From an uncultured Bacillota bacterium (lineage in GTDB: Bacteria > Bacillota_I > Bacilli_A > Erysipelotrichales > Erysipelotrichaceae), in NCBI GenBank assembly GCA_900321955.1, contig ONXX01000003.1, positions 1 to 20,807 of the forward strand: DNA of 20,807 nucleotides. Reading direction: 5' to 3'. The position numbers and the translations under genes are program-made. The notes under the pieces are model-generated. The model was not told the DNA's origin. It did no database searches and saw nothing but the letters and a program-made list of their open reading frames with translations. The stretch's first letter is position 1. The number at the start of each line of letters is the position of its first letter. Shown in pieces: positions 6,456 through 15,847 of the stretch.

Positions 6456-7336
6456 AAGTAGTTATATTCTTGATTTTACTTCTGGTCATCATTGCGGTCA
6501 TCGCATTGACTTCGCTTTGCATCGTTCCACAGGGAAATGCCTGGGTCATTGAACGTTTAGGTAAGTATTCTGCGACCTGGCATGCCGGACTGCATCTCAA
6601 GACGCCGATTCTGGAAAGGATCGTGCGCAAGATCTCTTTGAAGGAACAGGTTGCCGACTTTGAACCGCAGTCAGTTATCACCAAGGATAACGTCACAATG
6701 AACGTTGACTCGGTCGTCTACTTCCAGGTCATCGATCCGGAAGCTCTGACCTATGGCGTGGAACGTCCGATCGCTGCCATCGAAAACCTTTGTGCAACGA
6801 CTTTAAGAAACATCATCGGTTCAATGACGCTCGATGAAACACTGACGTCAAGAGAAAAGATCAACAACGAGACGATCAAGGTCCTGGATGAAGCCACCAA
6901 TAAGTGGGGCATTGATATCACCCGTGTGGAAGTGCAGAACATCACTCCGCCGAAATCCATTCAGGAAGCCATGGAGAAGCAGATGAAGGCCGAACGTGAA
7001 AAGCGTGCCGTCATCTTGACTGCCGAAGGTGAAAAACAATCCGCCATCACCAGAGCCGAAGGTGAAAAGGAATCTGCCATCTTAAGAGCCGATGCGGTCA
7101 GAGAAGAGCGCATCCGTACCGCCCAGGGTGAAGCGGAAGCCATACGCGCTGTTGCGGAAGCCCAGGCCAAGGCCATTGAAATGGTCAACCAGGCTGCTCC
7201 TAGCAAGGCGTACCTGTCGATCCGTTCCATGGAAGCGGCGGAAAAGATGGCCAATGGCCAGTCGACCAAGATCATCGTTCCTTCCAATCTGCAGGATGTC
7301 ACGACACTGGCAACCCTGTTCAAGGAAAGCGAATAA
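6452..7336 (+). CDS. qmcA: SPFH/stomatin-like membrane protein (QmcA-like)
   Basis: A 294-residue SPFH (stomatin/prohibitin/flotillin/HflK) protein. One N-terminal membrane helix (about residues 3-22) is followed by the SPFH domain, with VPQGNAWVIERLGKY and the YGVERPIAAIENLCATTLRNIIGSMTLDE region. A long coiled coil comes next (about residues 170-245), containing Ala/Glu repeats such as AEGEKQSAITRAEGEKESAI. Family members assemble large rings or microdomains in the inner membrane and modulate membrane proteases. The start at 6452 is chosen over 6437 because GGAGG (6439-6443) would then be correctly spaced and the ATG overlaps the upstream stop. It is closest to QmcA/YbbK by overall feel; the exact subgroup is uncertain. 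Confidence 0.9.
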   Translation: MKVVIFLILLLVIIAVIALTSLCIVPQGNAWVIERLGKYSATWHAGLHLKTPILERIVRKISLKEQVADFEPQSVITKDNVTMNVDSVVYFQVIDPEALTYGVERPIAAIENLCATTLRNIIGSMTLDETLTSREKINNETIKVLDEATNKWGIDITRVEVQNITPPKSIQEAMEKQMKAEREKRAVILTAEGEKQSAITRAEGEKESAILRADAVREERIRTAQGEAEAIRAVAEAQAKAIEMVNQAAPSKAYLSIRSMEAAEKMANGQSTKIIVPSNLQDVTTLATLFKESE

Positions 7337-7366
7337 GGTCGTTTAAGAAAAAAACAATTACTATGG

Positions 7367-7391
7367 CAGGGACGGTCTTCCGTCCCTGTTT
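7367..7391 (+). terminator. Terminator after the SPFH gene
   Basis: A perfect 9-bp stem, CAGGGACGG (7367-7375) with CCGTCCCTG (7380-7388), a TCTT loop and a short T-run. The T-tract is weak, so some read-through into the ATP synthase region is possible. Confidence 0.7.
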
Positions 7392-7400
7392 CTAAGCGGA

Positions 7401-7462
7401 CTCAAGCGCCCTTGAGCAATATTGAATTTTGGCTTGAGACAATATAAAATTATGTATATCGT
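7401..7462 (+). promoter_or_regulatory. Probable promoter/regulatory region of the atp operon
   Basis: This AT-rich stretch must hold the atp promoter if the terminator at 7367 works. Candidates are TTGAAT (7422) with TATAAA (7443), spacer 15, and TTGAGA (7434) with TATATC (7455), spacer 15; neither is ideal. It also holds a near-direct repeat, CTTGAGCAATAT (7411-7422) and CTTGAGACAATAT (7433-7445). CTCAAGC (7401-7407) can pair with either CTTGAG copy, giving two mutually exclusive hairpins. Confidence 0.4.
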
Positions 7463-7493
7463 TTGAAAAAATGAACGGTGAAACGGAGGCAGA

Positions 7494-7622
7494 ATGAACG
7501 CTGTATGTGGAAATGCATATGCCGTAAAAGGCTTTCTTCAGCTGAGTCTTGCACTGAGCGGTCAAAAATTTTTTTCTGCCGATAAGTTGCCGTTTTTTCT
7601 TTGCCCGGAGGCAAAGAGATGA
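7494..7622 (+). CDS. Putative leader ORF translationally coupled to atpI
   Basis: A 42-codon ORF beginning MNAVCGNAYAVKGFLQ and ending LCPEAKR. It is preceded by GGAGG (7485-7489), four bases before the ATG. Its TGA stop (7620-7622) overlaps the atpI ATG (7619-7621) as ATGA. The peptide has no recognised family, no clear membrane helix and two cysteines. Its last codons run through the hairpin that hides the atpI ribosome binding site, so its most likely role is cis-acting: ribosomes translating it would open the hairpin and re-initiate on atpI. A still shorter ATG (7471), an eight-codon ORF, overlaps its start in the same ATGA manner. Whether the peptide itself has a function is unknown. Confidence 0.5.
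   Translation: MNAVCGNAYAVKGFLQLSLALSGQKFFSADKLPFFLCPEAKR
7599..7616 (+). promoter_or_regulatory. Hairpin sequestering the atpI ribosome binding site
   Basis: A perfect 7-bp stem, CTTTGCC (7599-7605) with GGCAAAG (7610-7616), and a CGGA loop. The GGAGG of atpI (7607-7611) lies in the loop and the 3' arm, so initiation at the ATG at 7619 should be weak unless the hairpin is melted by a ribosome on the leader ORF. Confidence 0.6.
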
Positions 7623-7972
7623 AGCTGAGAATCTATCTGATCACTGCCGCCATTGCGCTTATCCTGGCGGTCTGCGGCTGGTTCATCGATCCCAAGATCT
7701 CCTATGGACTTCTTTTGTCGGCATGCAGCTCTTTGGTAAACATATTGCTGCTGACAATATCGATGAAATCGGCGATCGGAACGGAAACCGTAAATTACGC
7801 CGCACTGATGACCGGCAATATCCTGCGTTTCGGGATCCTGCTGGCGGTGATCTTTGTGGCTGTTAAGAATCCGCAGTACTTCAACATGATCGGCGTGGCT
7901 GTCGGATTTACATTATTTTTTATCGCATTGCTGATCGATGCGTTAAGCAGAAAGAGGAGGAAAACGGTATGA
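7619..7972 (+). CDS. atpI: ATP synthase subunit I-like membrane protein
   Basis: A 117-residue protein with four predicted membrane segments (about residues 5-22, 27-46, 62-82 and 89-107) in the position of atpI, directly before atpB. AtpI proteins assist c-ring or a/c assembly and are poorly conserved, so the call rests on size, topology and position. The ATG at 7619 is chosen over the TTG at 7601 because GGAGG (7607-7611) is seven bases upstream and the ATG overlaps the leader ORF stop. The end overlaps atpB as ATGA (7969-7972). Expression is probably controlled by the hairpin around its ribosome binding site. Confidence 0.75.
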   Translation: MKLRIYLITAAIALILAVCGWFIDPKISYGLLLSACSSLVNILLLTISMKSAIGTETVNYAALMTGNILRFGILLAVIFVAVKNPQYFNMIGVAVGFTLFFIALLIDALSRKRRKTV

Positions 7973-8649
7973 AACTACAGACAACGGTCTTTACCGTAGC
8001 GATCGTGACGATCTTCATGGCTGCCGTTCTTTTCTATATCAATAAGAAACTGAAGGAGTTTGATCCCTTGAGTGAACCAAAGGGCATCGTCCTTCTGGTC
8101 ATCATGTATGCGGAAATGATCGACAACATGGTCAAAGGAAAGACCAACGAGCGGGTCGCCCGTTATCTGACTCCCTACATCATGACGGTGGCTGCCTACA
8201 TCTTCCTGTGCAACATTTCAGGTCTCTTCGCCCTGGAGACACCGACGTCCAATCTGTCGGTCACCCTGGTGCTGGCGGCTGTGACCTGCATCCTGATCGA
8301 AGTCTATTCGGCAAAGGAAAGAGGCACCAAGGGCTACATCAAATCCTGGTTTGAACCGTTTGCCCCGTTTGTCATTCTGAATGTCATGTCGAAGTTCTCG
8401 ACCCTGTTGTCGCTCTCGCTTCGTCTGTTCGGCAACATCCTTTCCGGCGGTATCTTAATGTCGGTCATCTACCAGATGCTGGGTTCGATCTCCAAGATGA
8501 TTCCGCTGATCGGCAAGTTCAATATCTTCGGGGTGGTCATTGCCCCGGTCCTGCATTTCTACTTTGACTTATTCTCAGGTGTCATGCAGGCATTCATCTT
8601 TATCACGTTAACGATCTCATTCATAGGCAAGGAATTGCCTAATAAATAA
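7969..8649 (+). CDS. atpB: F-type ATP synthase subunit a
   Basis: A 226-residue membrane subunit of the F0 stator that forms the ion half-channels against the c-ring. The essential arginine is present as Arg152 in LSLRLFGNILSGG, corresponding to E. coli Arg210. The C-terminal helix pair (IAPVLHFYFDLFSGVMQAFIFITLTISFI) is typical. The length matches the short a subunits of Firmicutes. It overlaps atpI by four bases and is followed after 19 bases by atpE with its own GAGGAGG site. Confidence 0.95.
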   Translation: MKLQTTVFTVAIVTIFMAAVLFYINKKLKEFDPLSEPKGIVLLVIMYAEMIDNMVKGKTNERVARYLTPYIMTVAAYIFLCNISGLFALETPTSNLSVTLVLAAVTCILIEVYSAKERGTKGYIKSWFEPFAPFVILNVMSKFSTLLSLSLRLFGNILSGGILMSVIYQMLGSISKMIPLIGKFNIFGVVIAPVLHFYFDLFSGVMQAFIFITLTISFIGKELPNK

Positions 8650-8668
8650 AGTACGAGGAGGAAAAATT

Positions 8669-8899
8669 ATGGAAAAAGCGTTAATGGCATTTGCAGCAGC
8701 ACTTTGTGTTTGCGGCGGTTGTGTCACAGGTATCATGGAAGGCAAGGTTGCTGTCCAGGCTGTCGAGTCGATCGGCAAGAACCCGGATGCGGCCGATAAG
8801 ATCCAGTCTATGGCTATCGTCGGTGCTGCGATTTCCGAAACATGTGCTATTTACTGTCTGCTTGTCGCTTTCCTGATTATCTTTATCTTAGGAGCATAA
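8669..8899 (+). CDS. atpE: F-type ATP synthase subunit c, two-carboxylate type
   Basis: A 76-residue hairpin of two membrane helices that forms the rotor ring. The ion-binding glutamate is Glu57 in helix 2 (AAISETCAIYCLL), followed by Thr58 and Tyr62. The polar loop KNPDA matches the usual RQP. In helix 1, aligning on AVES puts Glu24 at the position of Gln32 of Ilyobacter, where Fusobacterium nucleatum has Glu32 in its two-carboxylate Na+ rotor. Na+ coupling is therefore likely but inferred. Odd features are five cysteines (13, 15, 18, 59, 63) and a reduced glycine pattern in helix 1, where most c subunits have GxGxGxG. A strong GAGGAGG site upstream fits the high copy number of c. Confidence 0.93.
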   Translation: MEKALMAFAAALCVCGGCVTGIMEGKVAVQAVESIGKNPDAADKIQSMAIVGAAISETCAIYCLLVAFLIIFILGA

Positions 8900-8900
8900 G

Positions 8901-9410
8901 ATGAATATCGTAGATATTCTGGAACTCCTTGTCCCGGATGTCTGGACAGCCCTGACCCAGCTTTGTGCGACAGCACTGCTGTTTTTCCTGATGTACAAGC
9001 TGGCCTGGAAACCGGTCAAGAAGATCCTGGACGAAAGAAGCAAGTTTGAACAGCAGAAGCTTTCCGAAGCTGCCGCTCTCAAGGAAGAGAACGAAAAGAT
9101 CCACGAACAGGCCAAGGATATCATTTCCGATGCCAACCGTTCGGCGGAAGCGATCGTCAAGGATGCCCGCGACGAGGGTCAGACCATCAAGAACGAGCTG
9201 ATCGAAGAAGGGAAGAAGCAGTCTGCCCAGCTTCTGGAAAACGCAAGACACGACATGGAACTGCAGCGCACCAAGATGATGGAAGAGATGCGTTCCGAGA
9301 TCGTCGATACCGCTATTACGGCTGCCGAAAAAGTCCTCGAAAGCAAGATCGATTCCGATGCCGAGAAACAGAGCATCAACTCTTTTGTCAAGGAAGTGAT
9401 CAATAAATGA
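8901..9410 (+). CDS. atpF: F-type ATP synthase subunit b
   Basis: A 169-residue peripheral stalk subunit: one membrane helix (about residues 14-35), then a long charged amphipathic helix rich in Glu, Lys and Ala that dimerises and reaches up to delta. The [18 protein letters not shown] segment after the membrane helix is the family signature. It begins one base after the atpE stop, with AGGAG (8890-8894) upstream, and ends overlapping the next gene as ATGA. Length is usual. Its partner at the top of F1 is the delta half of the downstream fusion protein. Confidence 0.95.
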   Translation: MNIVDILELLVPDVWTALTQLCATALLFFLMYKLAWKPVKKILDERSKFEQQKLSEAAALKEENEKIHEQAKDIISDANRSAEAIVKDARDEGQTIKNELIEEGKKQSAQLLENARHDMELQRTKMMEEMRSEIVDTAITAAEKVLESKIDSDAEKQSINSFVKEVINK

Positions 9411-11467
9411 ACGTCCGTATCAGTACTTATGCAAGAAGGCTGATGGAACTGGTCACGCAGGAAGATCTGATCGATGTCTGCTACAAGGATCTCAAAGAGA
9501 TCAATGACGAGATCAACAGCGATGAGGAACTGCTGAAGTTCATCACCTCTGCCGACAAGAGCATTGATGAGAAAAAGGCCAGACTCCAGGAGATTTTTGA
9601 AAACGATCTGGATGAAGCCGTGCTTCATGCCTTTTTTCTTGTCGTCGAACAGATCCCGCGCAAACATATGGAAGCCGAACTCATCCATGAGTTCCTTTCT
9701 TACTATTACCGGACCAGGGGCATCGTTTTCGGCGCTGCCTATTCGGCCAGAAAAATTGCGGAAGGCGATCTGCTGATCCTGGAAGATGCCTTCTCCAAAA
9801 AGCTTGCACAGCGGATCAAACTGGAAAACAAGGTGGATCCGTCTTTGCTTGGCGGCGTCAAGGTCATCATCAACGATACGGTCTGGGACGGCACCTACCG
9901 TTCCAAGATCAACGATCTGCGGAGTGCGCTTCTTAATGTTGAACTCGACGAGAATTCTTCCGATCTGGGTCTTGACCTGGAAAACGAAGTCAAAGAATAC
10001 AAGCTCGATCCGATCCGGACTGATTCCAATCAGACGACCGGTTATGTCACTTCGATCGCCGATGGTGTTGCCAACATCAGCGGCATCTATCAGGCGATGG
10101 CCGGTGAGCTGCTCAATATCGGCGAAACCAAGGCCATGGTCATGGACCTGGAAGAAGACAACATCGCTGCCGTTCTTTTGGGCAACGACAAGGATATCGT
10201 CAAGGGTACCCAGGTTTCTTCGACCGGCAAGGTCGTGGAAGTTCCGGTCGGCGATGAACTGTTAGGAAGAGTTGTCGATGCCTTGGGCCGTCCGATCGAC
10301 GGCAAGGGCGTTATCAAGACGACGGAAACCAGACAGATCGAAGTTGCTGCGCCGGGTGTTATCGACCGCAGCCCGGTCAACGAACCTTTACAGACCGGTA
10401 TCAAGATCATCGACTCGATGATCCCGATCGGCAAGGGTCAGCGTGAGCTGATCATCGGTGACCGCCAGACCGGCAAGACGGCGATCGCCATCGATACGAT
10501 CATCAACCAGCGCGGCAGAAACGTGAAGTGTATCTATGTCGCCATCGGTCAGAAGAACTCGACGGTCGCCCAGATCATTGAAAAACTCAACAGCTACGGT
10601 TCCATGGCCTACACGACGGTCGTCGTGGCCGGTGCCAGCGAACTGGCTTCCTTACAGTACATTGCGCCATACTCAGGCTGTACGATCGGTGAATACTGGA
10701 TGTCCAAAGGGGAAGACGTTCTGATCATTTACGACGATCTTTCCAAACATGCGGTCGCTTACCGTACCCTGTCCTTATTATTAAGGAGGCCTCCGGGAAG
10801 AGAAGCCTTCCCTGGTGATGTCTTCTACCTGCATTCAAGACTGCTGGAAAGAAGCGGCAAGCTTTCAAAGCGTCTGGGTGAAGGAAGCTTAACCGCGCTT
10901 CCGATCATCGAAACGCAGGCGGGTGATATCTCCGCTTACATTCCGACAAACGTCATTTCCATCACGGACGGACAGATCTTCCTTCAGACGGAAATGTTCA
11001 ACTCCGGCATTCGTCCGGCCATCGATTACGGTCTTTCCGTATCGCGTGTCGGTTCGTCTGCCCAGATCAAGGCAATGAAGAAAGCCTCTTCCTCTTTGAA
11101 ACTGGATCTTTCCCAGTATCAGGAAGTGCTGGATTTTGCCCAGTTTGGTTCTGACCTGGATCCTTCGACCAGAGCCCGTATCAATCACGGTTCCCATCTG
11201 GTGGAAATGTTGAAACAGCCGCAGTACGCGCCAATGTCCACTGCCGATCAGATCATCCTCTTGCTGGCCGGGAAGCTCAATCTCCTCGATGAGATCCCGC
11301 TCAATGAGATCAAGGAATATGAAGAAGAGCTGCTGAAAGAAATGAACAGTGTACACCGCGATCTGATGGAAGAGATCGAAACCAAAAAAGACATCGACGA
11401 GGAGCTGATGGAAAAGCTCACGTCGACGATAACGGTATTTACAACGAGATTTAAATTAATTGAATAA
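9407..11467 (+). CDS. atpHA: Fused ATP synthase delta-alpha subunit
   Basis: One 686-residue frame joins two normally separate F1 subunits. Residues 1 to about 176 are a full-length delta/OSCP subunit: N-terminal helical bundle, then [21 protein letters not shown] (from 148), the usual delta C-terminal signature. After a short linker (about 177-184), a helix (about 185-205) resembles the N-terminal alpha helix that normally docks on delta. From 212 ([13 protein letters not shown]) the protein is alpha through to 686. It has the P-loop GDRQTGKT (351-358), conserved [14 protein letters not shown] (458-471) and arginine finger Arg547 in [10 protein letters not shown]. No ATG, GTG or TTG and no ribosome binding site occur in frame at the junction. 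It overlaps atpF as ATGA. Delta should be one per F1 and alpha three, so either extra delta domains are tolerated or the product is cleaved. Confidence 0.93.
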   Translation: MNVRISTYARRLMELVTQEDLIDVCYKDLKEINDEINSDEELLKFITSADKSIDEKKARLQEIFENDLDEAVLHAFFLVVEQIPRKHMEAELIHEFLSYYYRTRGIVFGAAYSARKIAEGDLLILEDAFSKKLAQRIKLENKVDPSLLGGVKVIINDTVWDGTYRSKINDLRSALLNVELDENSSDLGLDLENEVKEYKLDPIRTDSNQTTGYVTSIADGVANISGIYQAMAGELLNIGETKAMVMDLEEDNIAAVLLGNDKDIVKGTQVSSTGKVVEVPVGDELLGRVVDALGRPIDGKGVIKTTETRQIEVAAPGVIDRSPVNEPLQTGIKIIDSMIPIGKGQRELIIGDRQTGKTAIAIDTIINQRGRNVKCIYVAIGQKNSTVAQIIEKLNSYGSMAYTTVVVAGASELASLQYIAPYSGCTIGEYWMSKGEDVLIIYDDLSKHAVAYRTLSLLLRRPPGREAFPGDVFYLHSRLLERSGKLSKRLGEGSLTALPIIETQAGDISAYIPTNVISITDGQIFLQTEMFNSGIRPAIDYGLSVSRVGSSAQIKAMKKASSSLKLDLSQYQEVLDFAQFGSDLDPSTRARINHGSHLVEMLKQPQYAPMSTADQIILLLAGKLNLLDEIPLNEIKEYEEELLKEMNSVHRDLMEEIETKKDIDEELMEKLTSTITVFTTRFKLIE

Positions 11468-11470
11468 ACT

Positions 11471-13718
<2,248 letters not shown>

Positions 13719-13719
<1 letters not shown>

Positions 13720-14132
13720 TGAAATTCAAGACCGATCTGATCACCTATGAAGGGATCTATCGCACCATTGAAACGGAGAAGCTGAATCTGCCGACTTCGG
13801 AAGGAAGAAGGACGATCCTGGCCAATCACATGCCGCTCATGATGCCTTTGCAGGTAGGGGTCATCGAAACTATGGAAAACGGGGAGCTGAAGCATTATGC
13901 GATCAACGGCGGTGTCCTGTATTTCAAGGACAATATCGCCGAGATCGTTGCCGATTCGATCCTGGATGTTGCGGAGATCGATATCGATGCGGCATTAAAG
14001 GAAAAGGCCAAGGAAGAAGAAAAACTGGCCAATGCCAGAAGAGAAAACGAGCGGATACGTGCTTTGAACCGTCTGGAGGTTGCCGACAACCTCATCCGGG
14101 CAAAAGAAAGATATCTGGACAAGAAGAACTGA
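13719..14132 (+). CDS. atpC: F-type ATP synthase subunit epsilon
   Basis: A 137-residue subunit: N-terminal beta-sandwich (residues 1-85, with TILANHMPLMMPLQVGVIE, the usual GxxxxLxxHxP-like region) and a C-terminal helical hairpin (about 92-137, rich in Lys, Glu and Arg). It attaches to gamma and the c-ring and can inhibit ATP hydrolysis through the helical hairpin. It is the last gene of the operon; its stop overlaps the first base of the terminator stem. Confidence 0.95.
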
Positions 14133-14158
14133 AACGGTGTGGCGACATGCCGTTTTTT
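14132..14158 (+). terminator. Terminator of the atp operon
   Basis: A 10-bp stem, AAACGGTGTG (14132-14141) with CATGCCGTTT (14146-14155), with two G-T pairs and a GCGA (GNRA) tetraloop, then T's to 14158. Confidence 0.85.
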
Positions 14159-14219
14159 CTTGAAAAAAATGGTCCTTAAAAATACCAAACTGTTATCATG
14201 TTAGTAGGAGGATTGTCTG

Positions 14220-15836
14220 ATGATCACGAATATCGTCCTTGTTGTTTCTCTGGTGATCCTGCTTTGTGTCATCACCGAGAAATTCTCATATAAGATCGGC
14301 GTTCCGGCTCTGATCTTTTTCATGTTTATCGGCATGCTGTTTGGTTCGGACGGCTTGATGAAGATCGAATATGAAAATTTCAAACAGGCTGAGATGATCT
14401 GTTCGATTGCCTTGATCTTCATCATGTTCAATGGCGGTTTCAATACCAACTGGAAACATGCCAGACCCTATGTGGGCAAAGCGATCATGTTGTCATCGGT
14501 CGGCGTCTTTCTGACAGCGATGATCACCATGGTCTGCTGTCACTACCTTTTAAAGCTTTCATTCCAGGAAAGCTTTCTCTTGTCGGCAGTACTGGCCTCC
14601 ACCGATGCGGCCAGCGTCTTCTCGATCTTAAAATCCAACAACCTTGATCTCAAGGACGGCACGTCTTCCATACTGGAAGTGGAATCGGGAAGCAACGACC
14701 CGATGGCTTATCTGCTTACGATCACCGCCATCTCGATCATGTCGTCCGGCAAGATGGGCAATCTGTTTCTGACTATCACGGCCCAGCTGGTCGTCGGTTT
14801 AGGCATGGGCCTGGCTTTTGCCTACATCAGCAAGTACACTCTTTCCAAAAAGAACATCATTGCCGATGGCCTCGATGTCATCTTCATCCTGGCGGCGGTC
14901 ATGTTATGTTACGGTGTTTCCGATCGGCTTGGCGGCAATGCCTACCTCTCGGTCTATCTGATGGGTTTACTGTTAGGCAATACCCGAATGAATTCCAAGC
15001 GGCCGATCATTGCCTTTTTCAACGAACTGACTTCTTTACTACAGATCCTGATCTTCTTTATCATCGGTCTCTTAAGTTTCCCGCACTCGATGCCCAAGAC
15101 GATGCCTTTGGCATTTGCAGTCGTCGCCATACTGACTTTCGTGGCCCGTCCTTTGATGACGATCGTCCTCTTGATGCCTTTGAAGTGTTCTTTGCGTCAG
15201 TGTCTTCTGATTGCCTGGGCGGGTTTACGAGGCGCTTCTTCGATCGTTTTTGCCATCGTTGCCGTTTCTTCCGGCATTCATTTGAGTTTTGATATCTTCC
15301 ACGTGGTCTTTTTGGTTTCCTTATTCTCGATCGCCATACAGGGAGCACTGTTGCCAACCATGTCCAAGAAACTGGATATGATCGAAAAGAATGCCAACAT
15401 CATGAAGACCTTCAACGATTACGAAGAAAGCATCGACTTCCAGTTTGCCAAGCTCCATATTGAAAAGGACAACGAGTGGGTCGGCAAGCGTATCGACAAG
15501 ATTGATGTGCCATTGGGTTCGCAAGCCATCATGATCCGCCGCAATGGCAAATCATTGGCGGCCAGAGGCAAGAGCCTGATCAAGGCAAATGATGATCTGA
15601 TCTTAAACGTACCAGCCTATTATCCTTCCGGCACCGAAGAGGTTTCCGAGGTTTCGGTCTATAAGGGCCACAAGTGGGCGAATAAGACGGTGGCCGAGCT
15701 CAATCTGCCGGTCTCCCAGCTGATCATCATGGTGATACGAAACGGCAAAAAGTTCATCCCGAACGGCGATACGCTGATCAAGGAAGATGATGTCTTACTG
15801 ATATTTAATGGTGAGGAACAAGAAAACGCACAGTGA
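14220..15836 (+). CDS. nhaP2: NhaP2-type K+/H+ antiporter with two RCK_C (TrkA-C) domains
   Basis: A 538-residue CPA1-family cation/proton antiporter. About twelve membrane helices (residues 1-385) include ASTDAASVF (126-134) and the ESGSNDP motif (155-161), whose Asn159-Asp160 pair and Asp129 are expected ion-binding or gating residues. Two tandem RCK_C/TrkA-C-like domains follow. The first ends near DDLILNV. The second starts near VSVYKGHKWANKTVAEL and ends DDVLLIFNG; in related K+ transporters such domains bind regulatory ligands. The start is supported by TAGGAGGA eight bases upstream. It stands alone between two terminators. It probably expels K+ (or Na+) in exchange for H+, making it a natural companion of an ATP synthase in a fermenting cell, but there is no operon link. 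Confidence 0.88.
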   Translation: MITNIVLVVSLVILLCVITEKFSYKIGVPALIFFMFIGMLFGSDGLMKIEYENFKQAEMICSIALIFIMFNGGFNTNWKHARPYVGKAIMLSSVGVFLTAMITMVCCHYLLKLSFQESFLLSAVLASTDAASVFSILKSNNLDLKDGTSSILEVESGSNDPMAYLLTITAISIMSSGKMGNLFLTITAQLVVGLGMGLAFAYISKYTLSKKNIIADGLDVIFILAAVMLCYGVSDRLGGNAYLSVYLMGLLLGNTRMNSKRPIIAFFNELTSLLQILIFFIIGLLSFPHSMPKTMPLAFAVVAILTFVARPLMTIVLLMPLKCSLRQCLLIAWAGLRGASSIVFAIVAVSSGIHLSFDIFHVVFLVSLFSIAIQGALLPTMSKKLDMIEKNANIMKTFNDYEESIDFQFAKLHIEKDNEWVGKRIDKIDVPLGSQAIMIRRNGKSLAARGKSLIKANDDLILNVPAYYPSGTEEVSEVSVYKGHKWANKTVAELNLPVSQLIIMVIRNGKKFIPNGDTLIKEDDVLLIFNGEEQENAQ

Positions 15837-15847
15837 TGTGCGTTTTT
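15823..15847. terminator. Bidirectional terminator between antiporter and creatininase genes
   Basis: A perfect 10-bp stem, AAAACGCACA (15823-15832) with TGTGCGTTTT (15837-15846), and a 4-base loop. The antiporter TGA (15834-15836) lies in the loop, and the minus-strand stop (15846-15848) starts on the last stem base. Confidence 0.88.

Noticed and set aside
7601..7618. TTG start for atpI, 18 bases upstream
   Set aside because: It lies inside the hairpin and upstream of the GGAGG; the ATG at 7619 is correctly spaced and overlaps the leader stop.
9930..10040. Possible hidden start of a separate alpha gene at the delta-alpha junction
   Set aside because: No ATG, GTG or TTG in frame and no Shine-Dalgarno-like purine run; only CTG codons occur, which are very weak starts. 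I therefore keep the single fused gene.
10784..10794. AGGAGG-CCTCC inside the alpha half, looking like an internal ribosome binding site or palindromic operator
   Set aside because: It encodes the invariant alpha motif around RRPPGRE and no start codon follows at a usable distance; coincidence of codons.
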